From Streptomyces sp. TRM49041 (GTDB lineage Bacteria; Actinomycetota; Actinomycetes; Streptomycetales; Streptomycetaceae), in the NCBI RefSeq assembly GCF_008271805.1, contig NZ_VSRY01000103.1:62001-126000 (forward strand): a stretch of 64,000 nucleotides of DNA. The letters run 5' to 3'. Position 1 is the first letter of the stretch; each line of letters begins with the position of its first letter. Positions 51,207 to 60,589 of the stretch are shown in pieces. The notes beneath the pieces are model-generated. The model did not search any database and was not told the DNA's origin. It saw only the letters and a program-made list of their open reading frames with translations. The position numbers and the translations under genes were made by a program.

Positions 51207-51639
51207 GCGGAGGACTCCGAACGATGGGCGCACGGGGGCCGTGCGTGGAAGCGAGTGGAGTTCCGCTGGTGGGCACGCTTCTGACGCGCCTCCGGACGGC
51301 GAAGACTAGGTGCACTCGGCTGGTTCCCCCGGTGCTACCGGGAGTCCGGACCTGGCTTCCACAGCTTACTCACACTAAGCGGCCGAGAGCGATGGAAGGG
51401 AATGATCCCGAGACCAGGGTTCGGTTGAAGGGTTCTCTGCGGTGGTCTGGGCTCAGCGAGATTCAGATCGCCAGGTCGGAACGAGGGTTGGAGGGTGGCC
51501 AGCTGGTTCACGGCTGGGCAGATCTGCGGCGAAGGGGTCTTCTCCTAACCGCCGTCGTCTGGCTCCCCTGCGCGGTAGTTGCATCAAAGGGCGTATATGA
51601 GATCGGCGAGGTGCTGGGCTTGGACACCGGGGTACGGGC

Positions 51640-51903
51640 AAGCCTGCTGCTGTCCACGCACACCCTGCACTACCTCACCAACCTGCTGCGACGCCATCTC
51701 AAAGCGATACGGTCGAGGTGGCCGGCGCTGCCGCCCGGGAGGATCGCGGTGATCGTCTTGGCTGGGCTGCGGCACGATCAGCGTCTGGCCGACATGGCCG
51801 GCGGCAACGACGTCTCCGCCCCTGCCATCCGGCGCTGACGCGACGAGCTGATCCACCTGCTGGCCGCCAAGTCCCCTCGCCTGGACCGCGCCCTGAAGAA
51901 ATC
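51640..51903 (+). pseudogene. Remnant of IS5-family transposase N-terminus
   Basis: Reads LHYLTNLLRRHLKAIRSRWP and ALPPGRIAVIVLAGLRHDQR, then AGGNDVSAPAIRR, a stop (TGA at 51837), and continues in frame with RDELIHLLAAKSPRLDRALKK. This matches the N-terminal HTH part of Streptomyces IS5-family transposases. The DDE catalytic domain is missing and there is an in-frame stop. No inverted repeats are recognised. It is a dead fragment. Confidence 0.65.
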
Positions 51904-52102
51904 CGCAGTCGCCAGTCCGCCGACCACATCCCTGAAGAATCAGCGACGGGCGTCGCCACCTTCCTGCAGGGCCTCACAGCTGCCATCGCCGCTCTGCTCG
52001 GGAACACGGCCACTCTCCTGCGGTCCGGACTGACCGGTTTTCGGTAGCTGACCTGCTCCTCACCGCTAACCTGGTTCGACCGTACGACGCTTGGAGGTGG
52101 CC

Positions 52103-53125
52103 TTGAGGCCGCAAGAGGTGATACCACCGCAACGTCTAGGCCACCTCGAACGCGAGTCCAGGGGTTACCCCGTGATCGCAACAGTTGGGCGTGACGCAGA
52201 GGGGGCAAACTTCGGAGCGATCGATGAACGGCGGAAGCTCGTGCTGGCCACCTTCGACTGGTGTGCTGTCTGCGGGCTTCCCTTCGGAGACGAAGCACGA
52301 TGGCAGGTGCTCCCCCACTTCGGCGACACACCTCTTCCCGAAGAAGTTGGGCTCGCAGAGGCACCCGTACACGAGATCTGCGCTGTCTACTCTGCACAGG
52401 TGTGCCCATTCCTGTCGTCCCAAGGCGCACGGCTGGGGGATGACAAGCGCCGCGGTACGCGTCGCGAGGAAACCGTTCAGGTTGTCGGATACAGCCGCAC
52501 CAAGTCGGTTGAGGCGTTCCGTTCCTCGCTCCAGGACGATCTCTTCGTCCTGCACTTCTTCCACGACAAGGTGATCGACTCCTTCGCTTACAGCGGCCCG
52601 GAGGAGGTCACGGAGCGGTACGAGGATCTCCTGGCGGCAGAACTGCCTATCGAAATCCCGGCCGCAGAGAAGGTGCTCATCGACCGGTTCAACGTGATGA
52701 GCACCCCGGACGAGCCGACCGGTGACCCGGGCGCAGTGGTAGCTGGCGCCGCCGTCATGATCGGCGCCGCCTTCGCGCCCGACATCTTTCGGGTCCAGGG
52801 GATGCGGCGCTTCGACGAACGCGACTCGTACGGCTTTATCGCTCGGCAGTTCCTGGAGCGCGGCGGGCTTACTGAAGCCGCAGCGACCTTCCCTGACGCA
52901 TCCGGCAAAGCAGCAGCACAATGGCTCCTGGACAAGGGCAATGACGTCCCTGCTGTGCTGTCACTGTGGCGAGACCTCGGGAAGCAGCGGGTGTCTGGGC
53001 GCACGATTCCCAAGCAAAGGCCCGTCGGGCCGGGCCGCAGCGTTGGCAAGAACACGCCCTGCCCGTGCGGGTCAGGACGCAAAGCCCGTCGATGCCACCC
53101 TGCAGGAGTACCCGAGTCCCCCTAA
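52103..53125 (+). CDS. SEC-C motif protein
   Basis: 340 residues from TTG at 52103, chosen because GGAGG sits five bases upstream; an upstream TTG at 52091 would overlap that site. A CxxC pair (FDWCAVCGLPFGDEARW) near residue 50 resembles a zinc ribbon. The C-terminal SEC-C motif NTPCPCGSGRKARRCHP binds zinc and is found in SecA and in many accessory proteins. The middle is not recognised. It is the last intact gene of the element. Substrate or partner unknown. Confidence 0.75.
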   Translation: MRPQEVIPPQRLGHLERESRGYPVIATVGRDAEGANFGAIDERRKLVLATFDWCAVCGLPFGDEARWQVLPHFGDTPLPEEVGLAEAPVHEICAVYSAQVCPFLSSQGARLGDDKRRGTRREETVQVVGYSRTKSVEAFRSSLQDDLFVLHFFHDKVIDSFAYSGPEEVTERYEDLLAAELPIEIPAAEKVLIDRFNVMSTPDEPTGDPGAVVAGAAVMIGAAFAPDIFRVQGMRRFDERDSYGFIARQFLERGGLTEAAATFPDASGKAAAQWLLDKGNDVPAVLSLWRDLGKQRVSGRTIPKQRPVGPGRSVGKNTPCPCGSGRKARRCHPAGVPESP

Positions 53126-53203
53126 GCAGCGTGCAAACTCGCCTCTGCGAAGCGGTCGGCGGGAGCGGCGCCGCTTCGCGGAGGCGGTCACAGCACCAGG
53201 ACT

Positions 53204-53221
53204 TGGGAGAATTCTGGGAGA
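53204..53221. repeat. TGGGAGA pair near right end
   Basis: TGGGAGA at 53204 and 53215 (11 bp apart) followed by tgatctt, 108 bp from attR. Same geometry as 15132-15149. Candidate arm-type site. Confidence 0.55.
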
Positions 53222-53328
53222 TGATCTTCCCCCGCAGGCCGACCGAGCCCTTGCCACACCAACCCAAAACTTGCCCCTGACCTGCACGGTTAGCAAGGCG
53301 ACCAGGTGTCGATCTTGCCCGAACCTCA

Positions 53329-53403
53329 TTCGGGACGAAGAGGTCGTGGGTTCAAATCCCGCCACCCCGACAGCTGAAACACCAGGTCAGGGGCCTGATC
53401 CGC
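53329..53403. repeat. attR, right copy of integration repeat
   Basis: Second copy of the 45-bp identical core (53329-53373) and its one-mismatch extension. It has the 3' part of tRNA-Pro without the 5' half, so it is not a functional tRNA. Confidence 0.95.
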
Positions 53404-53424
53404 GAGAGCGGGTCAGGCCCCTGA
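53387..53424. terminator. Original tRNA-Pro terminator
   Basis: A 16-bp stem with one G-U pair (tcaggggcctgatccg, loop cgagag). It is the terminator of the tRNA before integration, now stranded beyond attR. Confidence 0.8.
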
Positions 53425-53568
53425 GTGGTTTTCGGGGGCTCCTTGGGAGCCGAACTCGGGGAGCGGCTTCCGCCTGGGCGGCGGCCTCTCGCTCACCCGC
53501 TCCACCAGTTGGCGAGTGCCCGTGAGGGCGGGCCCGCTCCGTGACGCCGGTACCACCATGGCCCGCGC

Positions 53569-53727
53569 CTACCGGGCCGGAGGCCGCTGATCGATTGTGC
53601 GGTCGTCATCCGAAGCAGGTCGTGATCCGAGGATCCTGCGCTTCTGTTCCTCGAACTCGGCTTCCGTGAGCACTCCTTGGTCCTTGAGTTCGCCGAGCTG
53701 CTTCAGCTGTTCGATCCTGCTGGTCAT
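53569..53727 (-). CDS. Short SHOCT-domain protein
   Basis: 52 residues from ATG at 53727. Nearly all of it is a SHOCT motif (RIEQLKQLGELKDQGVLTEA, then EFEEQKRRIL), a short domain usually found at the C-terminus of membrane or secreted proteins and thought to mediate oligomerisation. A longer frame up to 53856 is possible. Divergent from the 445-residue membrane protein gene. Confidence 0.7.
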   Translation of the reverse strand: MTSRIEQLKQLGELKDQGVLTEAEFEEQKRRILGSRPASDDDRTIDQRPPAR

Positions 53728-53909
53728 GTCGGGGCCGCCGGAGCCGCGGGCGGTTCGGCCTGGTGCGCCGGCTGCGGTGCGGGCGCTCCGTTTTCCTGCT
53801 GCGCGGCACACCGCCCCTGCTGTCCGCGTGCCGTCGCACCTTGGTGCGCCGTTCACCCGACCGGCTCGCCCGGGTCGCGGGCTGTGCGCCGCATCGGTTT
53901 GCTGGGGCA

Positions 53910-55247
53910 GTGAGCGACAGCGGTGACGAAGGGCTCTCGGCCCGGGAGCGCGGTGAGCTGGACGAACTGCGGCAGCGGGTGAACGCCCTGGAGAGCGCTG
54001 GTCCGCCCCGGGCGGCGCGGCATCATCCGCTTCGCTCCCTCGGCTCGGTCCTGCTGATCCTTTTCGCCGCGCTGCTGTCGCTGCTGTCCGTCGTCGCCGT
54101 GTGGGCGAACAGCATCGTGCAGGACACGGACCGGTACGTCGCGACTGTCGGGCCGCTGGCGAGCGATCCCGATGTGCAGGAGGCGGTCACCGACCAGGTC
54201 ACCTCCGCCGTGCTGGATCGCGTCGACGTGGAGGCGCTGGTCCAGCGGCTGACGGACGCGGCATCGGCGCAGGGCGTGCCCCCGCAGGCGGCCGAGCTGC
54301 TGACCAACCTGGACGGCCCGATCGAGAGCGGCCTCAGACAGCTGGTCAGCAACACGGTGGAGCGGGTGGTCACCAGCAGCGCCTTCGAGACGGTCTGGGT
54401 GGAGGCCAACCGCAGGGCGCACGCGGCGCTGGACGAGGCGCTGACCGGCGAAGGCCAGGGCGCGATCAAGCTGGAGGACAACCAGGTCGTCATCGACGTC
54501 GGACCCATCGTCGAGCAGGTCAAGAACCAACTGGTCGACGCCGGGTTCGCGCCCGCCGCGAACATCCCTGACGTCCGGACGGACTTCGTGGTGTTCGCGT
54601 CCGAGGACGTCGGCGAGATCAAGACCTATGTGAGAGTGCTGGAACTCCTCGGCGGCTGGCTGCCCGTCATCGCGCTCCTGATCGCGGCCGCCGGAGTCTA
54701 CGTGGCGTTCAACCGTCGGAACGCGCTGATCGGGACGGCTCTGGCCGTGTTCGTCGCCATGCTGGTTCTCGGTATCGGCCTCACCGTCGCCCGTGACGTC
54801 TACCTCGACCGGCTGCCACCCGGGACCTCCCAGGCGGCCGCGGGAGCCGTGTACGACGCCCTGGTCAGGTTCCTGCGCGCCGGCGTACGGGCGCTCGCCG
54901 CGGTCGCCCTCTTCACCGCCGTCGGCGCCTTCCTCGTCGGCCCGTCCCGGATCGCCGTTCTCACTCGTACCGGCTGCCGCAGGAGTATCGGCGCGCTGCG
55001 CGATGTGGCGGGGTCGGCGGGGTTCCGGGCGGGTGCGGTCGGGCGGTTCGTCCATCGTTTCAAGCACTGGATCGGTGTCGCCGTCCTGGTGATCGCGGCG
55101 GTCGTCCTGTTCACCTGGAGCTACCCGACCACGGCAGTCGTGGTCTGGACCGCGGTGATCACGCTGGTGGGCTTCGCGATCCGCGAATTCCTGGACGACC
55201 CCTCCGCACCGCCCGCCGCCTCCGGGGCCGATTCCGCCGCGCACTGA
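53910..55247 (+). CDS. Multi-pass membrane protein
   Basis: 445 residues from GTG at 53910. A helix at about 40-63 (LGSVLLILFAALLSLLSVVA) precedes a large extracytoplasmic region (residues 65-240, DTDRYVATVGPLASDPDVQE, then helical). Further membrane helices follow at about 245-270, 275-300, 330-360 and two near the end. The family is known from actinobacteria (annotated as hypothetical or integral membrane), function unknown. The N-terminal cytoplasmic coiled-coil (LSARERGELDELRQRVNALE) is short. Confidence 0.7.
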   Translation: MSDSGDEGLSARERGELDELRQRVNALESAGPPRAARHHPLRSLGSVLLILFAALLSLLSVVAVWANSIVQDTDRYVATVGPLASDPDVQEAVTDQVTSAVLDRVDVEALVQRLTDAASAQGVPPQAAELLTNLDGPIESGLRQLVSNTVERVVTSSAFETVWVEANRRAHAALDEALTGEGQGAIKLEDNQVVIDVGPIVEQVKNQLVDAGFAPAANIPDVRTDFVVFASEDVGEIKTYVRVLELLGGWLPVIALLIAAAGVYVAFNRRNALIGTALAVFVAMLVLGIGLTVARDVYLDRLPPGTSQAAAGAVYDALVRFLRAGVRALAAVALFTAVGAFLVGPSRIAVLTRTGCRRSIGALRDVAGSAGFRAGAVGRFVHRFKHWIGVAVLVIAAVVLFTWSYPTTAVVVWTAVITLVGFAIREFLDDPSAPPAASGADSAAH

Positions 55248-55387
55248 CGGCCGGCCCCTGGCCGGTTCCCGTGCGGCCACTCGGTGAAAGTTGGGAGTCG
55301 GCTGCCGCTACGGCTACGGGGGGGCCGCCGAGTGCCCCCGCTCCCGTCGCGGACGACAGGCATGGCCGGAGCTGGCCGGTGCGACGC

Positions 55388-56401
55388 TCAGTCGCCGACC
55401 GCTCCCGCGTCGATGCGTCGGCCGCGTGACGTGTCCACCACGACGGGGGTGCCGTCCGGGATCCGTCCCTTGAGCCGTTCGAGCAGAGACTCCACCGGCG
55501 GGAGGTCTCCGGGGGTGCGGACGTGGATGTACATCGTCCGGGAGGTCGCGTCGACACTCGTGACGGACGCGCCCGGCTCGTCGGCGAGCCACTGTTCCGC
55601 CGCGTCCTTGGTCTGGCCGGTCCAGGTGTTGAGCAGGAGCGTGACCACGGTGTTGGCCGTCAGCGGAACGAACGCGACGGCGAACAGCAGGACCATGCCG
55701 ACATATGCCCTCCGGGCGGGCCGTCCGGCTGCCTTGTCGGCCTCCGCGCCGTAACCGAGGGAGGCGAAGACCACCATGCCCCCGAAGACCAGGGCAAAGA
55801 GGTTCGACACGAACAGCACCAGCGCACCCAGCGCCAGCCATCCCGACAGTTGCCCCAGGCACACCCCGGCCACCACCAGGGGCGGGACGAGGGAGATGGC
55901 GATCGCGACGCCGGGCAGCACGGCGGCGACGTCCCGACGGGCCAGCGCCACCGCGCCGGCGAGACCGGTCGCCAGGGCGGCGATCAGGTCCATCAGGCGC
56001 GGCGACGTCCGTGACGAGATCTGGCTGTTGGACAGCAGGTCGTAGCCACTGGGGAGGGTCATCGACATGGCCATCCCGACCACGATCACCAGCAGGCACG
56101 CGAGGAGGACGACCCTGGCCGATCCGGTGCGGCGGCGCTGCACCGAGCCCAGGGCGATGCCCATGATCGGCGTGGCCAGGGGCGCGATGATCATCGCGCC
56201 GATCACGGTCGCCGTCGAGTCCGTGAGCACTCCGCCGCCCGCGATGACCGACGACAGCGTCAACATGGTCCAGAAGGCCGAACGCTTGGACGTGGTGTCC
56301 CCGGACGACAGGACCAGATCCTGGGTCAGTTCGTCCAGCGTGCGGCGCTGGGGGGCCGGAAGGACACGGGCGCGAACTTTGCTGATCACGCCCACAAACA
56401 A
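55388..56401 (-). CDS. DUF389 membrane protein
   Basis: 337 residues. DUF389 motifs: DTTSKRSAFWTMLTLSSVIA, GGGVLTDSTATVIGAMIIAP (with conserved polar residues inside helices), TPIMGIALGSVQ, then NSQISSRTSPRLMDLIAALA. About seven helices lie between residues 40 and 250. The C-terminal domain is soluble and alpha/beta-like. A family of unknown function, possibly related to small-molecule transport. The start may be TTG 56401 or GTG 56395. Confidence 0.85.
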   Translation of the reverse strand: MFVGVISKVRARVLPAPQRRTLDELTQDLVLSSGDTTSKRSAFWTMLTLSSVIAGGGVLTDSTATVIGAMIIAPLATPIMGIALGSVQRRRTGSARVVLLACLLVIVVGMAMSMTLPSGYDLLSNSQISSRTSPRLMDLIAALATGLAGAVALARRDVAAVLPGVAIAISLVPPLVVAGVCLGQLSGWLALGALVLFVSNLFALVFGGMVVFASLGYGAEADKAAGRPARRAYVGMVLLFAVAFVPLTANTVVTLLLNTWTGQTKDAAEQWLADEPGASVTSVDATSRTMYIHVRTPGDLPPVESLLERLKGRIPDGTPVVVDTSRGRRIDAGAVGD

Positions 56402-56451
56402 CCACGATCAGCACGGTTTCGGGGGCAGGACACGGGCGGGCGCAGGGGCGC

Positions 56452-56514
56452 GCTCTGGGCTCTGGGCTCTGGGCTCTGGGCTCTGGGCTCTGGGCTCTGG
56501 GCTCTGGGCTCTGG
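56452..56514. repeat. Nine tandem 7-bp repeats (gctctgg)
   Basis: Nine perfect copies of GCTCTGG, followed by a partial one that runs into the stop codon of the SHOCT/PLDc_N gene (56517-56519). They lie in its 3' untranslated part and are likely to vary in number between strains. Confidence 0.9.
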
Positions 56515-56516
56515 GC

Positions 56517-56924
56517 TCAGTGGAGGATCTTCTCCTTGGCCCGCCGGAACTCGTCGTCGGTGATGTCGCCCTTGGAACGGATCTCGGAGAGTTTGGCGAG
56601 TTGCTCTGCCTCGGTCGCGGGTCCCGTGCCGTAGCCGGCGGTCTCGCGGATGTAGTCGTCGAGCGCCTGCTGCTGGGCCCGGGCATGCCGGGTCTCGCGC
56701 TTGCCCATGTCCTTGCCGCGGGCGAGGACGTAGACGAACACGCCGAGGAAGGGGAGCACGATCACGAAGACGAGCCACCCCGTCTTGGCCGCCCCGCTGA
56801 GCGTGTCGTCCCGGAAGATGTCTCCGATGATCCGGAAGAGCAGGACGACCCACAGGACCCACAGGAAGATCCACATGGCTGTCCAGAACGCTCCGAGCAC
56901 CGGGTAGTCGTAGGCAAGATTCAT
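56517..56924 (-). CDS. PLDc_N and SHOCT membrane protein
   Basis: 135 residues from ATG at 56924. Two membrane helices (about 8-30 and 44-68, TGWLVFVIVLPFLGVFVYVL) match the PLDc_N (phospholipase D N-terminal-like) domain. A C-terminal SHOCT motif (EQLAKLSEIRSKGDITDDEF) closes it. This combination is common in actinobacteria and its role is unknown. Located between the sulfatase and DUF389 genes on the same strand. Confidence 0.85.
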   Translation of the reverse strand: MNLAYDYPVLGAFWTAMWIFLWVLWVVLLFRIIGDIFRDDTLSGAAKTGWLVFVIVLPFLGVFVYVLARGKDMGKRETRHARAQQQALDDYIRETAGYGTGPATEAEQLAKLSEIRSKGDITDDEFRRAKEKILH

Positions 56925-57087
56925 GTCACCGCTCCTTCTTCCTCGCCTCCGCCGGGCAGCAGGGGCAGCCCGAAGGCTTCTTCGGTGCCGCAGGCCAGGT
57001 ACGAGGCGGGGGAGGCTCCCATGGCCACCTGCGCGGCGATGCGGGTCAGCAGTCCGTGGGCGCCGTGGGCGCCGTGGCATCCCACGG

Positions 57088-59442
57088 TCAGTCGATCATG
57101 AACCAGCCGCGTACCTGGGCCTCGTGATCGACGTAGCGTTCGCCGGAGACGTCGACGACGACCTTGTCGATGGTGCCTCCGGTGAACGGGAACGGCCCTT
57201 CGTAGTCAGGGGTGACCGGCGAGGCGTCGTCGCGTCCCACACAGATCCCGTCCCCGACGAGGCAGAAGGAGCCGGGCTGCGTGACGATGTCGTCACGGCC
57301 CACCTCCTGGTCGTCCAGGTAGAGGGTGAGGGTGCCCGCGGCACCGGGCATCGTGAGGTCGGCGCTGCGTCCGTTCGCCGCGAACTCGGCCGTGAGCACG
57401 TGCTTGCCCGGCGGAATGTCCCGGTCGGCGTCCACGACCTGGAGGGTGCTGCCGACCCAGTTGAACGCGTAGTGCAGGCGATGGTCCTTGACGTAGAGGC
57501 TGTGGCCGCCCGCCACACCGCCGTGGGCGTAGAGAACGCCCTCGGCATCGGCCGACCCGACGTCCACCCCGGCGGCTATGGTGTACGACCGGCCACTGGT
57601 CACCACCCCGGCCTGTTCGGGCACCGCCGCGGAGTCGGGGTAGTACACGTAACGGTCGCGCTCGCGGCTTCCGTGCGGGCGCTCGGCCAGTACCTGTTCC
57701 AGGGCGCTGCGGTCGTCCAGCGGCAGCCCGTTGTAGATGCCCGCGTAGTAGTACCAGAGGCTCTTGAGGCTCTCCAGCCGGGCCGGTTCCCGCGCGGCCA
57801 GGTCCGTCGACTGGGCGCGGTCGGTGGTCAGGTCGTAGAGCTCCCACTTGTCGTGGGCGAAGTCGCCCCAACCGCTCAGCGGCGGATGGACCGTGCAGGC
57901 CAGCCACCCTTCGTGGTAGATGGACCGCTGCCCCAGCATCGCGTAGAACTGGGTCTGCCGTCCCGGCGCCCCGGAGTCCGTGAGCGAAGCCCTGAAGCTC
58001 TCGCCCTCGATCGGGCTCTGCCGGTAGCCCTTGAGCACCTCGGGCGGCTCGATGCCGAGCAGGTCGTAGAGCGTGGGCACGACGTCCACCGCGTGGACGT
58101 ACTGCCGGCGCACCTCTCCCCGGGCCTCGATCCCCGCGGGCCAGGCGACCAGGCACATGTCGGCCACGCCGCCCTCGTAGCCGGCCCAGCGCTTCCAGTA
58201 CGGGAACGGTGTGTCGAACGCCCAGGCCCACCCGGTGTTGTAGTGGTTGTACGACGACGGACCGCCGAGCTCGTCGATGTGCTCCAGGGAAAGCTCGGCC
58301 GGCGTGTCCATGCCGTTGAAGAACCGCCACTCGTTGAACGTGCCGTCCGGACCGCCCTCGCCGCTCGCCCCGTTGTCGGAGACAGCCACGATGATCGTGT
58401 TGTCGAGCTCGCCGGCGGATTCGAGGAAGTCGAGCACCCGGCCCAGCTGGTCATCGGTGTACGAGACGTAACCGGCGAAGACCTCGGCCATACGGACGAA
58501 CAGCCGTCGTTCGTCGGCACTGAGGTCGTCCCAGGGCCGGACGGTGTCCAGCAGCGGCCACGGCTGACCGTCCGGCCCGGACGCCGCGGGCTCGCCGTGG
58601 GGGTTGATCGAGGAGAGTTCGGTGTTCTCCGGCAGCAGGCCCAGGTCCTTCTGACGGCGCAGGATCCCGGGCCGGATGGCTTCGTAGCCCTCGTCGAAGA
58701 CGCCCTTGTACCGGTCGGCCCACTCCTTGAAGACGTGGTGCGGCGCATGAGCCGCGTCGAGGGAGAGGTACATGAAGAAGGGCTTGCCGGGTTCGACGGC
58801 CTTGGCGTCCCGGATGAACTCGATGGCCCTGTCGGAGAAGTCCTTCGCGATGTGGTAGCCCTCTTCGGGCGTGGCCGGCGGGTCGACCGGGTGGTTGTCG
58901 TGGATCAGGTCCGGGTACCAGCAGTTCGACTCGCCGTTGAGGAAGCCGTAGAACCGCTCGAAGCCGCGTCCCAGGGGCCAGCGCCCCTTGTACGCGGCCA
59001 TGTTGGTCTCGTCGCCCGGGGTGAGGTGCCACTTGCCGACGCAGTACGTGTTGTAGCCGCGGTCGCTCAGGACCTCCGAGACGAAGCCGTTCTCGAACGG
59101 AATGCGAGTGGAGATCCCTGGGAAGCCGGAGCTGAACTCGGCGACCGTCGCCATTCCGTTCGATGTCGCGTTCCTGCCGGTCATCAGCGAGGCCCTGGTC
59201 GGGGAGCACAGCGCCGTGGTGTGGAAGTTCGCGTAGCGCACGCCCATGTCTGCGATCCGCGACATCGCCGGCGTCTTCACCGGGCCGCCGAAGCAGTCCA
59301 TGGTCCCGTAACCGACGTCGTCCCACACGATCACCAGCACGTTCGGGGCGTTCTCAGCCGCCTCCGGTGCGAGGAAAGGCGCCCAGTCCGGCTGCGAGTC
59401 ACGGATGTCGAGGGCGATCTTCCCCTTGAACGGCTTGGCCAT
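57088..59442 (-). CDS. Cys-type arylsulfatase
   Basis: 784 residues from ATG at 59442. The formylglycine motif C-S-P-T-R lies in TALCSPTRASLMTGR (Cys79 from this start). Metal ligands are seen in VLVIVWDDVGYGTMDCFGG and VAVSDNGASGEGG, and a substrate-pocket segment in CVGKWHLTPGDE. It hydrolyses sulfate esters after its Cys is oxidised to formylglycine. The C-terminal 200 residues form a beta-sandwich (TGGTIDKVVVDVSGE). No signal peptide is visible, so it is probably cytoplasmic. A maturase is encoded 1.1 kb upstream. Confidence 0.92.
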   Translation of the reverse strand: MAKPFKGKIALDIRDSQPDWAPFLAPEAAENAPNVLVIVWDDVGYGTMDCFGGPVKTPAMSRIADMGVRYANFHTTALCSPTRASLMTGRNATSNGMATVAEFSSGFPGISTRIPFENGFVSEVLSDRGYNTYCVGKWHLTPGDETNMAAYKGRWPLGRGFERFYGFLNGESNCWYPDLIHDNHPVDPPATPEEGYHIAKDFSDRAIEFIRDAKAVEPGKPFFMYLSLDAAHAPHHVFKEWADRYKGVFDEGYEAIRPGILRRQKDLGLLPENTELSSINPHGEPAASGPDGQPWPLLDTVRPWDDLSADERRLFVRMAEVFAGYVSYTDDQLGRVLDFLESAGELDNTIIVAVSDNGASGEGGPDGTFNEWRFFNGMDTPAELSLEHIDELGGPSSYNHYNTGWAWAFDTPFPYWKRWAGYEGGVADMCLVAWPAGIEARGEVRRQYVHAVDVVPTLYDLLGIEPPEVLKGYRQSPIEGESFRASLTDSGAPGRQTQFYAMLGQRSIYHEGWLACTVHPPLSGWGDFAHDKWELYDLTTDRAQSTDLAAREPARLESLKSLWYYYAGIYNGLPLDDRSALEQVLAERPHGSRERDRYVYYPDSAAVPEQAGVVTSGRSYTIAAGVDVGSADAEGVLYAHGGVAGGHSLYVKDHRLHYAFNWVGSTLQVVDADRDIPPGKHVLTAEFAANGRSADLTMPGAAGTLTLYLDDQEVGRDDIVTQPGSFCLVGDGICVGRDDASPVTPDYEGPFPFTGGTIDKVVVDVSGERYVDHEAQVRGWFMID

Positions 59443-59974
59443 GACGGTTCTCCTCGCTGCCGCGAGTCCTGAATCCGGGTGTCCCTCCACCATGGCCGGG
59501 GGCGGCCCGTCTCACCTCACCCCTTATGGGTGACAGAGCACCGGGCCGGCACACCGTCCCGCGGGGTAGGCGTACGGCGTCGTCGAGCGGTGATGCGCCG
59601 CTGGGCGGCCTCGGGGACGAGGGTCGCCTCGTGCGGCTCCCGGCCCACGGCCGTGGTCTCGTCGGGTCGGCGGCGACGGCCACCGGCGGCATCCGCACGG
59701 CGGTGAGGCTGAGCACCGCATGGCCGACGATCCGCCGGCCCAGGTCCTACGGCGTCGGACCGAGCAGCACCGCGCCGAAGACGAGCAGGCTGATCGAGGC
59801 CGGGAGCCCCAGCGCCGTGCTCAGCACGAGCGTCCGCCAGAACGCGCCCGTCGCCCCCAGCGATCCGCCGCGCGAACCTCACCCGTCATGGGTGATCAAC
59901 CTGCCCGGATCACCCCACATGCTCGAAGGCGCACCACTGGGTGCACGGTTCACCTGGGAAGTGAGGAAGCGAAC
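59443..59974. promoter_or_regulatory. Divergent sulfatase/DUF7144 promoter region with two operators
   Basis: 532 bp. Identical dyads TCACCC-N5-GGGTGA lie at 59517-59533 (75 bp before the sulfatase start) and 59879-59895 (80 bp before the gene at 59975). A minus-strand remnant encoding AFWRTLVLSTALGLPASISL near 59760-59840 looks like a fragment of a membrane protein, with no start. Confidence 0.7.
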
Positions 59975-60379
59975 ATGACAACGACCACCCATCACCGCTC
60001 GCAGACGGCCGAGCCGGCCGCCGTCGGGCTGGTGACGTTCGCCGGGGTCCTGCTGTTCATCGCCGGCATCCTCGATCTCTTCCGCGGCATCATGGCGATC
60101 GCCGAGGACGACGTCTACGTGTCCACCCCCAACTACATCTTCAAGTTCGACCTGACCAGCTGGGGATGGATCCAGCTGGCCCTCGGCGTGATCGCCATCG
60201 CGGTGAGCGTCGGCCTCTTCTCTCGCGCCCTGTGGGCCCGGGTCGTCGGGGTCGGCATCGCCGGACTGCTGATCATCGCCAACTTCCTGTCGATCCCGTA
60301 CTACCCAGTGTGGTCACTCACCCTGATCGCGCTGTACGCCTTCGTCATCTGGGCCCTGTGCGTCGTGCGAAAGGAATGA
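59975..60379 (+). CDS. DUF7144-type four-helix membrane protein
   Basis: 134 residues from ATG at 59975. Four hydrophobic helices: VTFAGVLLFIAGILDLFRGI, WIQLALGVIAIAVSVGLFS, VVGVGIAGLLIIANFLSI and LTLIALYAFVIWAL. The short YVSTPNYIFKFDLTSWGW loop lies between helices one and two. The family is widespread in actinobacteria and of unknown function. It precedes the maturase gene, and a TCACCC-N5-GGGTGA operator lies 80 bp upstream. Confidence 0.75.
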   Translation: MTTTTHHRSQTAEPAAVGLVTFAGVLLFIAGILDLFRGIMAIAEDDVYVSTPNYIFKFDLTSWGWIQLALGVIAIAVSVGLFSRALWARVVGVGIAGLLIIANFLSIPYYPVWSLTLIALYAFVIWALCVVRKE

Positions 60380-60537
60380 CGGAGGGCGCCGAAGCGCCGC
60401 CCGCCCGTGAGAGGAAGTGAGGGCGTGCTCGTCGCCCTGCTCGCCTCGCCGTGCCCGGCGTCAGCCTGCTCGCAGTGGTGGCGCGACGCGCTCTCCTCGC
60501 GGGCACCTCTGACGGCGTACGAGGGAACCTCCCCGCG

Positions 60538-60554
60538 TTACCCGTGCCGGGTGA
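60538..60554. promoter_or_regulatory. Near-match operator before maturase
   Basis: TTACCC-GTGCC-GGGTGA, one mismatch from the dyad at 59517, 59879 and 62294. It ends 36 bp before the maturase ATG at 60590. Confidence 0.5.
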
Positions 60555-60589
60555 CGCGGGGAGCGGCGCAGGAGCCCCACCCTGGGCCG

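Larger units (their letters stand above)
15018..53373. mobile_element. tRNA-Pro-integrated mobilizable element, about 38.4 kb
   Basis: Bounded by a direct repeat of the 3' part of tRNA-Pro. It encodes a tyrosine integrase, excisionase, XRE regulator, replication protein, MobC and relaxase, but no FtsK/TraB-like pump and no type IV secretion gene. It therefore looks like an integrative mobilizable relative of actinomycete integrative conjugative elements. The cargo includes several probable defence genes and an aminoacyl-activation operon. Base composition is patchy: 31.5-37.2 kb is clearly less GC-rich than the backbone, suggesting modules of different origin. Confidence 0.92.

Noticed and set aside
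53329..53403. Second tRNA-Pro gene
   Set aside because: Only the 3' part from the anticodon loop is present; it is attR.
53072..53525. Small genes across attR
   Set aside because: These frames read through the att repeat and hairpin and have no coding character.
59517..59882. Minus-strand gene in the sulfatase promoter region
   Set aside because: A hydrophobic remnant lies in a different frame and the frame itself is GC-driven.
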